Source: Trichoplusia ni
Taxonomy: Eukaryota; Arthropoda; Insecta; Lepidoptera; Noctuidae
Direction: 5' to 3'
Length of the DNA: 64,000 bases
Assembly (NCBI RefSeq): GCF_003590095.1
Contig: NC_039491.1
Coordinates: forward strand, 6,820,001 to 6,884,000
Shown: one piece after another, positions 24,626 to 34,887 of the stretch
Numbering within the stretch: the stretch's first letter is position 1
How the letters are laid out: each line of letters opens with the position of its first letter
Notes under the pieces: generated by a model
Database searches by the model: none
The model's input: only the letters and a program-made list of their open reading frames with translations
What the model was told of the DNA's origin: nothing
Translations under genes and position numbers: made by a program

Positions 24626-25202
24626 TTTTTAAGAAAAATGGAAAAAATAAAGATATTTTTATTAAATTCACATCTGAGTTTTCATTTTTTTTTTGTTAAT
24701 TATTGCTTGACTTTAATCAATAATAAACCCAAACTTATATTCATAATCAAATAATATACGACCATAGATATAATAGTTGTTTGGTTTATATATTATTAAA
24801 ACATATTGTCCGTCAGAACAGCATTGTTGTAGAAGAATTTAAATCATTCCAACAAAGCAAACTGTCCTTGCACATCGGAAGTATTCGAGACTCAGCCACT
24901 ATGAAATGGAATGCATTGTATTTACTCAAGTTTATTCGATATTTAAATGACGTTCTTTGTAAAGGATTTTCCTCTATATTGTAGGTAGTTGTTATTGGTT
25001 ATACTTCATACTTTTGAACCACTTTTTTACTGGTAGAGGTTTTTTTACCAAACTATTAAGAAAATTGTTTTTTTTTTTTTAATCGATTCTATACATGTAT
25101 TATATAAATATGCAATGTAAAATGTAAAAAAAATCGATTAAATTTTGATAGCATAAAGAAACATACATGCTTTTCCTTCTTTATTCTTAATCGCTCCCCC
25201 CA
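24626..25202. other. Gene-free stretch with T-run and inverted ATCGATT
   Basis: Short frames at 24557-24754 and 24781-24984 look like chance. A run of T leads into TAATCGATT near 25080-25088, and its exact complement AATCGATTA occurs near 25132-25140, giving 9-bp arms about 43 bases apart. No gene. Confidence 0.45.
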
Positions 25203-25320
25203 TCTTACCCCAAGGGTAAACGCAGAATGATAATACAAAGGTTCTGCTGTCTGTCTATCTAGCCCCCTGTTGGTCTGTACGACTGTCACCGTAACCCGTA
25301 ATAATAATACTGTTAAAATT
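25203..25320 (+). repeat. 5S-box repeat, degraded 5' fragment
   Basis: CATCTTACCCCAAGGGTAAA, then CTGCTGTCTGTCTATCTAG and GGTCTGTACGACTGTCACC, follow the order of the first third of the repeat seen complete at 10944-11254 (ACCC-AAGGGTAAAAACGG, CTGTCCGTCCGTC, GTCTGTCACC). The central and 5S-like parts are not visible. The minus-strand frame at 25089-25289 overlaps it and is not a gene. Confidence 0.4.
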
Positions 25321-25866
25321 TGAACAATTGAAAAAAATTTGATCGAGGTTCTGACTACTATTCTTAACGTCGTTACTATTAATACTATTACGTCGTACTT
25401 ATTGTCGTAACGCTATTACTTAACGTCGCGATTTCGACTTGCTCATGATCGGTTTTTATGGGCAGTCGTGTAATTAACTCCCTACATAATGTCTTAAAAA
25501 TACACTCTTTTATTTAGTAGCAAGTTCCTGACGTAAACTGAATATTTTTGGTGTTCAATTTTACCGTTATGTAACATTATTTTCTTATAAAATGAACATA
25601 CAATTTTCAAAAGCTAAACTGCTTTTACTTAATGAAAGACGTGTTCTTTTAAACTTTTTTGGATCGATAGCACGTTATATTAAGTGGAACGTGTGTCTAG
25701 AAGTACGTAGTTCGAGTGAAAGGAGGCCACCAAGTTTTAACAAGGTACCTGCAATGTACTGAAACAGGAAAGCTGCGCAACAAGAAGGCTAAATCACTAA
25801 GCCCACTTCCAATTTAACTGAAATGTAACGTACATGTTTGGATTGGAAAAAAATACCATGATCTAA
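25321..25866. other. Cryptic AACGTCG/TTACTATT repeats
   Basis: Between about 25360 and 25430 the motifs AACGTCG, TTACTATT and ATTACGTCGTA recur in mixed order, giving a cryptically repetitive block. The remainder, to 25866, is AT-rich without a recognisable gene. Confidence 0.4.
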
Positions 25867-26105
25867 TCTATACTAATATATAAAGCTGAAGAGTTTGTTT
25901 GTTTGTTTGAACGCGCTAATCTCAGGAACTGAAAAATTGTTGGATTGTTTTGTATTAAATATACCATTCATCGAAGAAGGCTATATATCATCACGTTGCG
26001 AGTAACAGGAGCGAAGATACAATGGAAAATATGAAAAAATAGGGCAGGTATAAATCATAACTTATATCTTCTAACCACGCGGATGAAGTCGCGGGCAACA
26101 GCTAG
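25867..26105 (+). mobile_element. Non-autonomous Helitron, full length (239 bp)
   Basis: The left end TCTATACTAATATATAAAGC follows an A at 25866, and the right end GGGCAACAGCTAG is followed by T at 26106. This is the same family as 4062-4344, with closely matching first 45 and last 100 bases and a shorter middle. There is one more GTTT unit in the TTTGTTTG run than in the 4062 copy. No ORF, as expected for a short non-autonomous Helitron. Confidence 0.88.
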
Positions 26106-26221
26106 TATTCTATAATCTTACTAGATGAAGGTGTGTGAGGAAAGATTTAATAAATATTGGTCGCTTTTTCTCTGACCATGTAGCCCGGTCGACGTATTTC
26201 AGGAGACTGCTTCCTGAATGG
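26106..26221. other. Spacer between Helitron and SINE
   Basis: A short spacer with CATGTAGCCCGGTCGACGTA near 26179. No gene is visible. Confidence 0.4.
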
Positions 26222-26454
26222 ACAAATAATAAATAAATGCGGACAATATCACATACATTGTTCTAAACCCAAAGTAAGTTGCTAAAGCACTTGTGCTATG
26301 GAATTCATATACAACGAAGGTACCACAAACACCCAGACCCGAGACAATGTAGAAATGTGAATTTTTACATTGACCCGACCGGTGAACGAAACCGGGACCT
26401 CAGAGCTAGCGACACCTTGAAACCGGTAAGTACGCCACTCGACCACGGAGGTCG
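26222..26454 (-). mobile_element. tRNA-derived SINE
   Basis: Read on the minus strand the head begins CGACCTCCGTGGTCGAGTGG (A-box TGGTCGAGTGG), continues to GAGGTCCCGGTTTCGTTCAC (B-box GGTTTCGTTCACC) and GACCCGGTC-like sequence, then a body with GGGTCTGGGTGTTTGTGGTA and CATAGCACAAGTGCTTTAGC, and a tail of ATTT units (plus-strand AAATAATAAATAAATG near 26224). This order matches a SINE I know from Lepidoptera. No convincing target-site duplication was found. The plus-strand frame at 26279-26494 is an artefact of this element. Confidence 0.8.
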
Positions 26455-29400
26455 GTTATGGATCAATCTATGCCATGAGTCAAAAGCTATTTAAGTCTAT
26501 TCACAAAGTTAATTATAGGACATTACAATGCTCCAAAGATTTAACCAGATGTCATAAAATTTAACATATCGATCGCACATTGACTCTTTAGTACAGTACT
26601 TACCCATTACTAAGTCCCTTTACCATGTCTGGTAAAGATAGATCAACTCCAAAAAGTTTTTGTCTCTATGATCAAAAGGATTCAGATCAACGGTTAAACT
26701 TCATAATGTTTTATGACAAGTTAATGAGGTTGATTAAGATAGTAAATCTAATTCCCAAAGGATTTCTTTGAAGTCGGCGTAAGATCCAAGGATCTTGACT
26801 AAGCACATGTCGAATAAATTAGTGGGAGTATTAAAAGCAAGTCTCAAACAGGTCTACGTGCAAGCCTTTATAATAATTTTGTCATCACCTTGGATCTCCG
26901 ACGGCGCGGATAATCAAGTTTGGAAACTTGAAATTAGTTGGGTCATAATCTCACATCCCACATTATATGAGCCAGGAAGCAAACTGAACTCGTAACTCCT
27001 TCCAGCCTCGTTGGCTACTCGACAAATATTTCGGAACAGCATTGTTAACTAATTGGAGCGAACTTTGTTATTGAAAATGTAAATTTTGTTCCACAATTTA
27101 GAATCGAGTAAGTATTTAAAGGAATCCAGTTAATGTGTAAAGAATATGAGATGAGTTCTTGGTTCTGTACACATTTTGCCGACTTTATTACATCAAAGTT
27201 TAATGGAAATGAAAAAGCGGATGTATAGGGGGATTAAGTTCTTCAGTTCGTGCTGCCGCCGTCCTTATAATCGAGAAAACGAGATTCAATAAGAATTTAT
27301 TTTTAAAATATGTTTGCTTATTATAAATCTCCGTAGTGTTGTAACAAGGATATTAAAAATACCTAATTTATTATAAGAAGGAAGGTCTCTACAAGTGGAT
27401 CAAAACTTTGACATGGAATATTAATACATAATCTTTACTTGTTTTGAATTTTTTATGAAGTTTTTCAAGTAATCTGCTTTGTATGCAAACCAGAAAAGAG
27501 TTAAGAAAGTGGATGTTAATATAGATCTTTGCTATTGCATATATTCTTTTGTCTTTCGGGTTTTTGGATGCTGATCGACACAGCAATGTTCAGGTCACCT
27601 GTTCAATTTTAAATGTTAAGTAATCTAGGGAACAAAATAACGTAAATTTTTCAAATGTGAATTTCTTTTTTAGTTATGAGTATATTATCTTATGGTTATA
27701 CCTACACCAGTACATTTACGTGTAACTGAAAATAATGTTCGCTCTCCGAACTGTTCTAGTATATCACCATTCTACGAACCGAACTTCTCTTCGAACGTTT
27801 GCACAAGCGCGGGCGTTGTACTGCATCATTACTATGAAATAATAAGGACTGTTACAGGTAAATGTTTCATTACTGTGAGTTTTTTGCTGAACAGAACTCC
27901 GAGCATACGCACGAACAAATTTATGTTTTAGCGTTTAGCTTACTGAATAGTAAAAACACTAGTATTTTCTAAAGTACGTCAATGTCTACGTTGGCTCCAA
28001 TCTTCGTAAAGATATTTTCATGATATCCTAAATTTTGACAAAATGTTTCGTATAACTTGGACCAAACTTAAACGTAATACAAACTTATGTATACGCTTAG
28101 TTTCCTATAATAATAGTGGTCACTACCAAACAACTAGTTAACAAGACTTTCAGAACAGGTTTAAGTACTATCTGGTGTATATATTTACTTTGAACACAAA
28201 ACTTTGCTGCATAGCACGATGGTGTCCAAATTTGGAGCAAATTCTGGTTTATTTTAGTTGCACTAAGATAAGATATTATATTCCTGAGAAGTGGAATTCG
28301 AAGTTAAAGTGTTAGGTGTTTAAACTAATCCCAATATTTCTTTAATGCTACAACTGTCCATGTAAATAAACATCAACTATTTTTGTTAAATAATCTGATT
28401 TTTCAAGGCTTATTATTACTTTGAAGAGAAGGCAATCATAAAAATATTACTTCAACTTAAAAATGTACTTTGAGGAACATGCTTTTGACGTTCAATTCTA
28501 AAATCTAGTGTCGTTTTCTGGATAATTTTAGTATTTTGAATAAAAATCTATTAGATACAAAATTAGGGTTCACTACACAATGATTCTAAAACATCAAGGA
28601 CCAATACAAATTTTTACAAGATATAAACCCACGACAGATGAAGCACAACAATCCTTCTTGACAATTGAGTTTCTGTTTCCCAAAAACTAATTTACCTTCT
28701 ATTGTTCGTCCATATTTACGGAGTTATTACATTTGCCTTGATCAGATATTAAATTGCCTTCTCGAGAGGAACGACCCTTCCTTTTATAAGATTTACCAAC
28801 ACATGGTGGAAGCATTATCTATACGCGTACAAACAATTTTAATAAAATGTCATATGTACGTAAGTCTTACATTATTGTATCCTCCCTGTCTTTTGTTTCA
28901 AAGTAAAACTTAATTTGTGACACGAAATATTAATGAAGATTCGCTTCGGAGAAATATTAACCTTTAATTGCGCCTTAGTTATTTAGGTAGCCTTGCTTTC
29001 CATTTAATTAATTAGCATTTATTAAGCACCATCGTTTTTTATGTTGTTTTAACTGATATAAAAAGGATAAATACTGGTTTCGTAAAAGTAAACTTCACAT
29101 TGCTAGAGTCGTTTTCAAAAGAAGCAGTTACCCCCATCCTCAAAAATCGTGTACCCTAGGGTATATTAAGTTTTCTAGTCCACAGCATTTTTGAATAGGA
29201 AAAGTTTAAAATTACAAACATAAGAATGTCACATACTGCATAATATAATTGTAATATATTATATATCTGTAGTGACCAGACAAACATTGGCATTTCGATC
29301 CCAATGCAAGGATACAGACTCTCGCATTTGTTTGACGGTGTTCGTGTATTTTTAATGGAAGCGCTTTCTGAACGCTCTCCAAGGAATATTGCAATAACCT

Positions 29401-31847
29401 TTATGCCTCACCAGGGCAAAATTTCCTTACTTTCAGATGCTTTGGCCATGCTCATAGGAATCAAAATAGCATCATAATAATATTATCCGACGTGATTTTT
29501 ACAAGGGTATAATTCAGTTCAATGTTTTTTGTCTTATCTAAGGAATATTTTGTTGTTTTGTTTCATTATTAATCTATCCTTTCCTATCTATTTTTTCAAT
29601 ATAATTGCGGTTAGTTTACTACCTTATTTATTGACTCCGAAGATCACCGAAATCACTTACAATAATTGAACAACCATTTATAAAGTTATTATTGTTTTCA
29701 CTTCTTTGTCAACATACAAATTACTCGCTAAATAACTTAAATTTAAAACTTAATCCCCAACATGATTGTCACGTCAAATGACCATCCCTGTTCTCCAAAT
29801 TAATTGGTGCACGTCGAAGTTGAAAAGATTATAATTAGGTCGTTCGTTACTGAATAAAACTTAATGCATGTCAAGTTAAAATACACGTGAATAAATACGT
29901 AATTACTCGGTCGTGCAACGAATGCCTATAATTGAAATTATCGGGGCCCACTCCACCGGGTGCGGTTTAGGGAGGGGACAACCAAACCGACAGGATAATC
30001 CGGCTAAACTTTGACGTTATCTTTGTCTGCGACAGATATTATAACAAGCGAAACATTGAAATCAACGAAATTATTACACAGATAGCTTCTGAGCTGTCTT
30101 TGGTCTCCCGAGGACGGGCCATTGTTTTTGTCATTTGGTAAATCTATGAAAATAGTAGCTGCCTTTGTTTAAAATCCATTTAGTTTCGAATTTGAAAATA
30201 ATGAGAGAATAATTTATGTTATTCATCATTGGGTACATAGGTATTTTGTTTCGTCCCAACTCTTTCGAAGGTTCCACTGCGGGAACCGAATTGAACCTTT
30301 TGTAAAACATGACGAGGCATTCCTAAACAACGGTATAAATTTTATACAAAAGCATTGACAGTAAAAAGATCATTTCCATACCCCAAAAAAACAAAAGGTT
30401 CTCTGCTTCGCTACCTCGAATCGTTTTCTAAATGTATTCATCGATTTTCGCGGAAACGTTCTGCCTTTTGGTCGGACACGTGACTCTTTTGTACGGAGAT
30501 GCACCTTTTATTTATGTGATCCGGGATTAAGTAGGTGCTTTATTTTTGTGGTGACAGATATCACTTGGTTGGCACGTGTCAGCTTACAGACAAATGAAGC
30601 CAGTTTGTTTTTTTATTCCTGGTTTTTAGTTGAATACATGCAAAATCAAAGTTATGCCGTGTATTATACTCGCACAATCCTGATGTGTTTATGAGATTTG
30701 TAGTCATAAGGTGTAAAAATATTCCGCTAGCGTCTCTGTGATGAAATGGATTTTGTAAGATAAGATTTATATTCTGAGGTGCAGTAAAGAGAATGGTGTG
30801 TATCGCGGTAGTAATTCCTGTGTAAAATTATAGCTTGTGGCTTTATAGACCTAAGGGCATAAGTAATAAAGTTCTTTATTAAACAGATTTATATAAATAA
30901 GCAGGAAAATAACCAAGGTGTGTGCATAAAAAATATATATTCTAAAAGTATCTGTATTAAAATAAAATAAAGATACAAGAGTAATTAACATAATTAATCT
31001 CTTTATAAGTCAATCATCATTAATGTTTATTGTGCACTCATGCCATAATACAATGGAGTTCAATCCGACGTCGGAAGCTGCGGCTGATTTTATGACGGCT
31101 TTAATTTTAAAATGATTGCATTTCGAACACTAAAGAGTGATTCGCGGCGGGCGTGTGACATTGATTTATATGTTTCGAGGCGCATCAAACTGTTGGCACG
31201 TGTAGTTCACTAACGACGATAATTATTATGAAAAGCTCGCGCCGCACTCACGTTAGCGGAGGTACCGCCGTACCGTCTCGTTGCGTCAAAGGGGAAACTT
31301 TACTAATTAGCAAATAAAGCAAATTGAAGTCGCGTTCGCCAAAACGTGGGAGTTCACATCCTCGCGTAATGTATTTCGTGTTGTATCATTGAATGTGCAA
31401 CTTCCTCACATTAGTGTTTGATATGAGTGCTATTCATTGGTTTCAATAAAAGTGAGGACTATTCAGACTGCAATGTATGAATGCTGCAATGTTGTACTCG
31501 CAAAGTATAAATGTTACATTCAGTTTTGAGATTCACGGGAGAATTGACTTATTCAAAACGTCCTTTATTAACGAAAGAAATTGTTAATAGATTCGCATTG
31601 TTATGAGTCTCGTCGCCGGTAAAAGAAAATTGTTTGTTCGTCAAGGGGACACTTAACAAACAGATTTCTTTTCACAAAGTTTTGTGAGACCTTTTTCTTA
31701 ATTGAAAAAATATCTTTAATATTTAAATAAGTTGCTGGTACCGTCGGAGTAGGTATTACTTGATTCGGGTATAAACATAACGTTTTAGTGACTGAATTTA
31801 CAAAGTGCTGCTCTGTAGTGGCATTAATTACTGAAGCAGGTATGTTT
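26455..31847. other. Long gene-free stretch
   Basis: Over 5 kb without a recognisable gene. The frames at 26795-26995, 27389-27586 (-), 27692-27931, 28665-28913 and 29212-29394 (-) have no known motif. GC-richer islands without long ORFs lie at about 29940-30010 (GGGCCCACTCCACCGGGTGC), 30410-30530 and 31065-31300 (for example AGCTCGCGCCGCACTCACG and GGTACCGCCGTACCG). These may be regulatory or conserved non-coding DNA. A SINE-like GCCTCGTTGGCTACTCGAC near 27005 could not be extended. Confidence 0.4.
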
Positions 31848-32030
31848 AGGTTACACCCTAAGGGAAAAACGGAATCCTATTACAGAGACACTGCCGTCTG
31901 CCTGTCAATCACCATGACTGGCGGACAGTCAAATGGACAGCTGTACCTCATAAACTGTGATAGCTTAACAATTAAAAGTTTCTCAGATGATGAATTTCTA
32001 TTGCCGCTATAAGAGAAAATAAAATCTAAC
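31848..32030 (+). repeat. 5S-box repeat, 5' two thirds
   Basis: TTTAGGTTACACCCTAAGGG, AAAAACGGAATCCTATTACA, GACACTGCCGTCTGCCTGTC, AACTGTGATAGCTTAACAAT, CAGATGATGAATTTCTATTG and CCGCTATAA follow the same order as the copy at 10944. The 5S-like region is reduced to a weak ATCTAACTTAA trace near 32025. The frame at 31788-32012 translates this repeat and is not a gene. Confidence 0.65.
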
Positions 32031-33998
32031 TTAATAAAAGACATAAGGGTCACATTTTTCATATATGTATAACATTTCCTTTATAATCAGTCTCTCTTTA
32101 GTCTTAGTATTTTCTATTATTAAAAGTCACCTTTTAATTCAACACACGTTTACGTGAAGGGTCGAAATATTTTATCTTCAATAAATAGGTGCAACTTGAG
32201 ACTGATATTCGTTAGAATGTCTAAGCATAATAGAACATCTTTAAAACAGTCTGAACATATAAAAGGTAAGTTATATTTTCATTGAAAATGCTACACAACT
32301 ATAATCCCATTTGCCCCACCTAAAGCAGGTTGTATTTGCCCCATAGACTCCCGTGAGGCAATATAGGATGACATTATTAAAGACGTGCCAACACAATGTA
32401 TGAAGCTTTCTAATACTTTATGGCATCGTAAATATTGCTACATAGTATCAACATCCCATAGAAACTTGCCACTTTGTAACATAGAAGATATTTCTTAAGT
32501 AGGTATGCAAATTTATTTGTTGATATAGACGTTGGAACGATTCGACGTAATAACAACTCTAAATTAATACATATAGGTTTTAAAGTACGTTGATCAAACA
32601 GAAACGTGCCCAAGGAGGTTTTATTCGTTTAAAACTAAATAAATTTATCATGATATTTCAATACACAGGTCTAACAATCCCCTTGAGTGCTCGTTAGTAA
32701 ATCAATTTATTGTAATATCACGCTGTAGACATTTCAATTCAAGTCTGAACTTGTAATCTTCAATCGTGAATACACTTTTAGAAGATGTCTGCGTGAGATA
32801 GGTACGTGACGCCTCTGTATTTTTGTAGGTCTGGAGAAGGTTAATATTTTCTTCATACATCATTTTGATAGGGTAGGGTTAACGTTTTGCAATGAATTGC
32901 CAGCTGAGCTTGATTTTGGTCCAATTTACTCTATTCATGGATTTGAGGATTTTACACAAAGTTTAAAAAATGTTGAAAACTTTAATTTATGTCACAGTTT
33001 GCATGATTGTTTACTTTTATCACAGCTAAATTAAAAGAATATTTTTTTCTCAAAATACTAACTTTCCTGAGCCATTTGTTTAGACCACCAATTGGCATTA
33101 ACATAAAATGAATTTATAGCAAATGCTTACAATAGTAGTCAATTTTTCAATAAATTTTCGAATAGACTTCACACACAGAATATCGATTCTTCAAAATATA
33201 AATATCGATAAAGTTAATCTTCACTCACACGAGTGCGACAAGACCCGCTATTAATGTAAATCTAAATTGAATCCGGATTCTATTCTGTCTTTGAACCCTC
33301 ATCTGTTTCTGACAAGAGCTATTTTTTCATGACACGTAAATATAGACTTTACGTTTCTATGTACATATGTATATGTTTTGATATTACTAAATATAGTTTC
33401 ATCAGAGCCTTAGCACGTTCAAAATGATATCTTAAATATATTATTGCTTCCACAATTGGCAATAAGAGATTTACCACTTTTCTAAGTAATACTATTATAA
33501 TTGTGGAAATGTGATGGCGTAGCAACATTGTATGACTTCTGCGACTGCGTAGGCCCCGTAGCTCCGCTGATAATCTCAAACAAAAAAAATAATTTTAATT
33601 ATTCTTGTAGGTACCTTAAATTCCAAACACAGCTTTAGAATGAACTTAAAACGGTACACGATAACATTAGTAAGTTTTAATTCCATGTGAGTACATAAGT
33701 TGGAAGCAGTGTTTAACTATAATTCGCGCAAGTTTGTTGGAGCGTGTACAATCGGTGCGCGGGCACTTGGGGCTGCGGGCGTCCGGCGCTCTCGGGTCCG
33801 TCATAATCCGAAGCTTAGGATCCTCAATATTCTTCCACAACATCATCGGCTAATCAATGTTTAAGCATTTAGGTGATAATGACCTACTTTTTTTATGAAT
33901 ACAATTGAGGTGTATAGGTAACTAAGTTGGCAAAAGCCTAGGATGATGATGAGCTGCCTCCTTGGTAAAGTTAGAGATAAAATTGAATTTTTAAAGAG
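32031..33998. other. Gene-free stretch
   Basis: No recognisable gene. The patch 33725-33812 is strikingly GC-rich (GTGCGCGGGCACTTGGGGCT, GGCGTCCGGCGCTCTCGGG) but carries no long ORF. At 33925-33955 TTGGCAAAAGCCTAGGATGA followed by TGATGAG resembles the 3' tail of a moth LINE; this is weak. Frames at 32410-32613 (-) and 33349-33579 (-) are probably chance. Confidence 0.4.
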
Positions 33999-34620
33999 TC
34001 AGATGTAAATAAGACAGGAATTTCCTGATATCTCACTATGTAAACAAACTTTACCCCCCAAAAACAGCTCGTTTCGATGATAACAAAACATCTTCATATA
34101 AGAATATGTCGATACAAATATGATCGATAGTTTCTGGGAAAATGGAAAAATACTTCCCGTCCCGGTATACTTTGTAATCGGATAAGTGATAACAATATTT
34201 TCCAAACACCCACAAAAACATATCATTAGATTAATGTGGGATAGAAATTTCATAACATTATTAAAGCATAAAGTAAACGTGGGTCGTTTTTTCTTGTTTA
34301 GTTGTGACAATCTTCTAATGAAACCATTTAATAAAATAGAGTTATTCGGTACTTCACACACAAGTAAAAAACGATTCCTGCATGACACATTCATTAAGAC
34401 ATTTAGACTCAATAAATCAGTCGTTTCACAAATACTTGTCCTACACGGGTATCGAGCCCACGACATGACGTGTACAGTCATTTCAGTCTTCTCGTTCTCT
34501 TGGAGTTTCATACTGTCGTACATGGGCACTAGACTGGCGCTCCCTTATGCAATGGACCTAAATTTATCAGACCTCTGTATTCTATGTTTGATATATTTTT
34601 TACGCATACGTACACAATGA
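33999..34620. other. Region open on both strands (176 and 144 codons)
   Basis: The minus strand is open for 176 codons (33999-34529) and the plus strand for 144 codons (34186-34620), the two longest frames in the window, overlapping each other. The minus frame has a polar start (MKLQENEKTEMTVHVMSWAR) and a cysteine- and phenylalanine-rich middle; the plus frame contains NVGRFFLFSCDNLLMKPFNK and ends in a hydrophobic stretch. No family is recognised. The segment 34440-34560 is GC-richer and contains GGGTATCGAGCCCACGACAT, which looks like a reversed SINE B-box context. A decayed mobile element is the most likely explanation. Confidence 0.25.
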
Positions 34621-34698
34621 AAGGTGTAGTTTTTATCTAGCTTGTTTATTCAATCTACATCGATCTTAGTCTAAAAGTCTGAGAGTAATTCTTCTTAC

Positions 34699-34720
34699 TA
34701 ATAAGTAATTCTACTTATTA
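34699..34720. repeat. Perfect hairpin, 9-bp arms, 4-nt loop
   Basis: TAATAAGTA and TACTTATTA are exact reverse complements separated by ATTC. A second hairpin with the related core ACTTATT/AATAAGT and also a four-base loop lies at 34864-34887. Confidence 0.5.
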
Positions 34721-34863
34721 ATATATTTACAGATAAAACTTTTATTTTACTTTATAAGCTTCCGGGTTCAACATGTTTATTTTTAAATACATTTCGAAGT
34801 TATAACAGAATCCTTATTTGAGAGAACAATGAAAGTCAGTCGGCCGTCAAAGTTATTCCCTTA

Positions 34864-34887
34864 TTAACTTATTCTCTAATAAGTTAA
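34864..34887. repeat. Perfect hairpin, 10-bp arms, 4-nt loop
   Basis: TTAACTTATT and AATAAGTTAA are exact reverse complements separated by CTCT. It shares its core with the hairpin at 34699. The two could mark the ends of a small palindromic element, but the interval between them is not itself palindromic. Confidence 0.5.

Noticed and set aside
26279..26494. 71-codon plus-strand ORF
   Set aside because: It translates the antisense of the tRNA SINE at 26222-26454; the apparent GC-rich peptide is the SINE head.
27003..27025. SINE-like GCCTCGTTGGCTACTCGAC
   Set aside because: Resembles the start of a tRNA SINE, but no B-box or body follows.
30474..31200. Three CACGTG E-boxes within about 720 bases
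   Set aside because: CACGTG occurs roughly ten times across the window, so this grouping is not clearly beyond chance.
31788..32012. 74-codon plus-strand ORF
   Set aside because: Lies mostly inside a copy of the 5S-box repeat, and its polar end is the repeat's own sequence.
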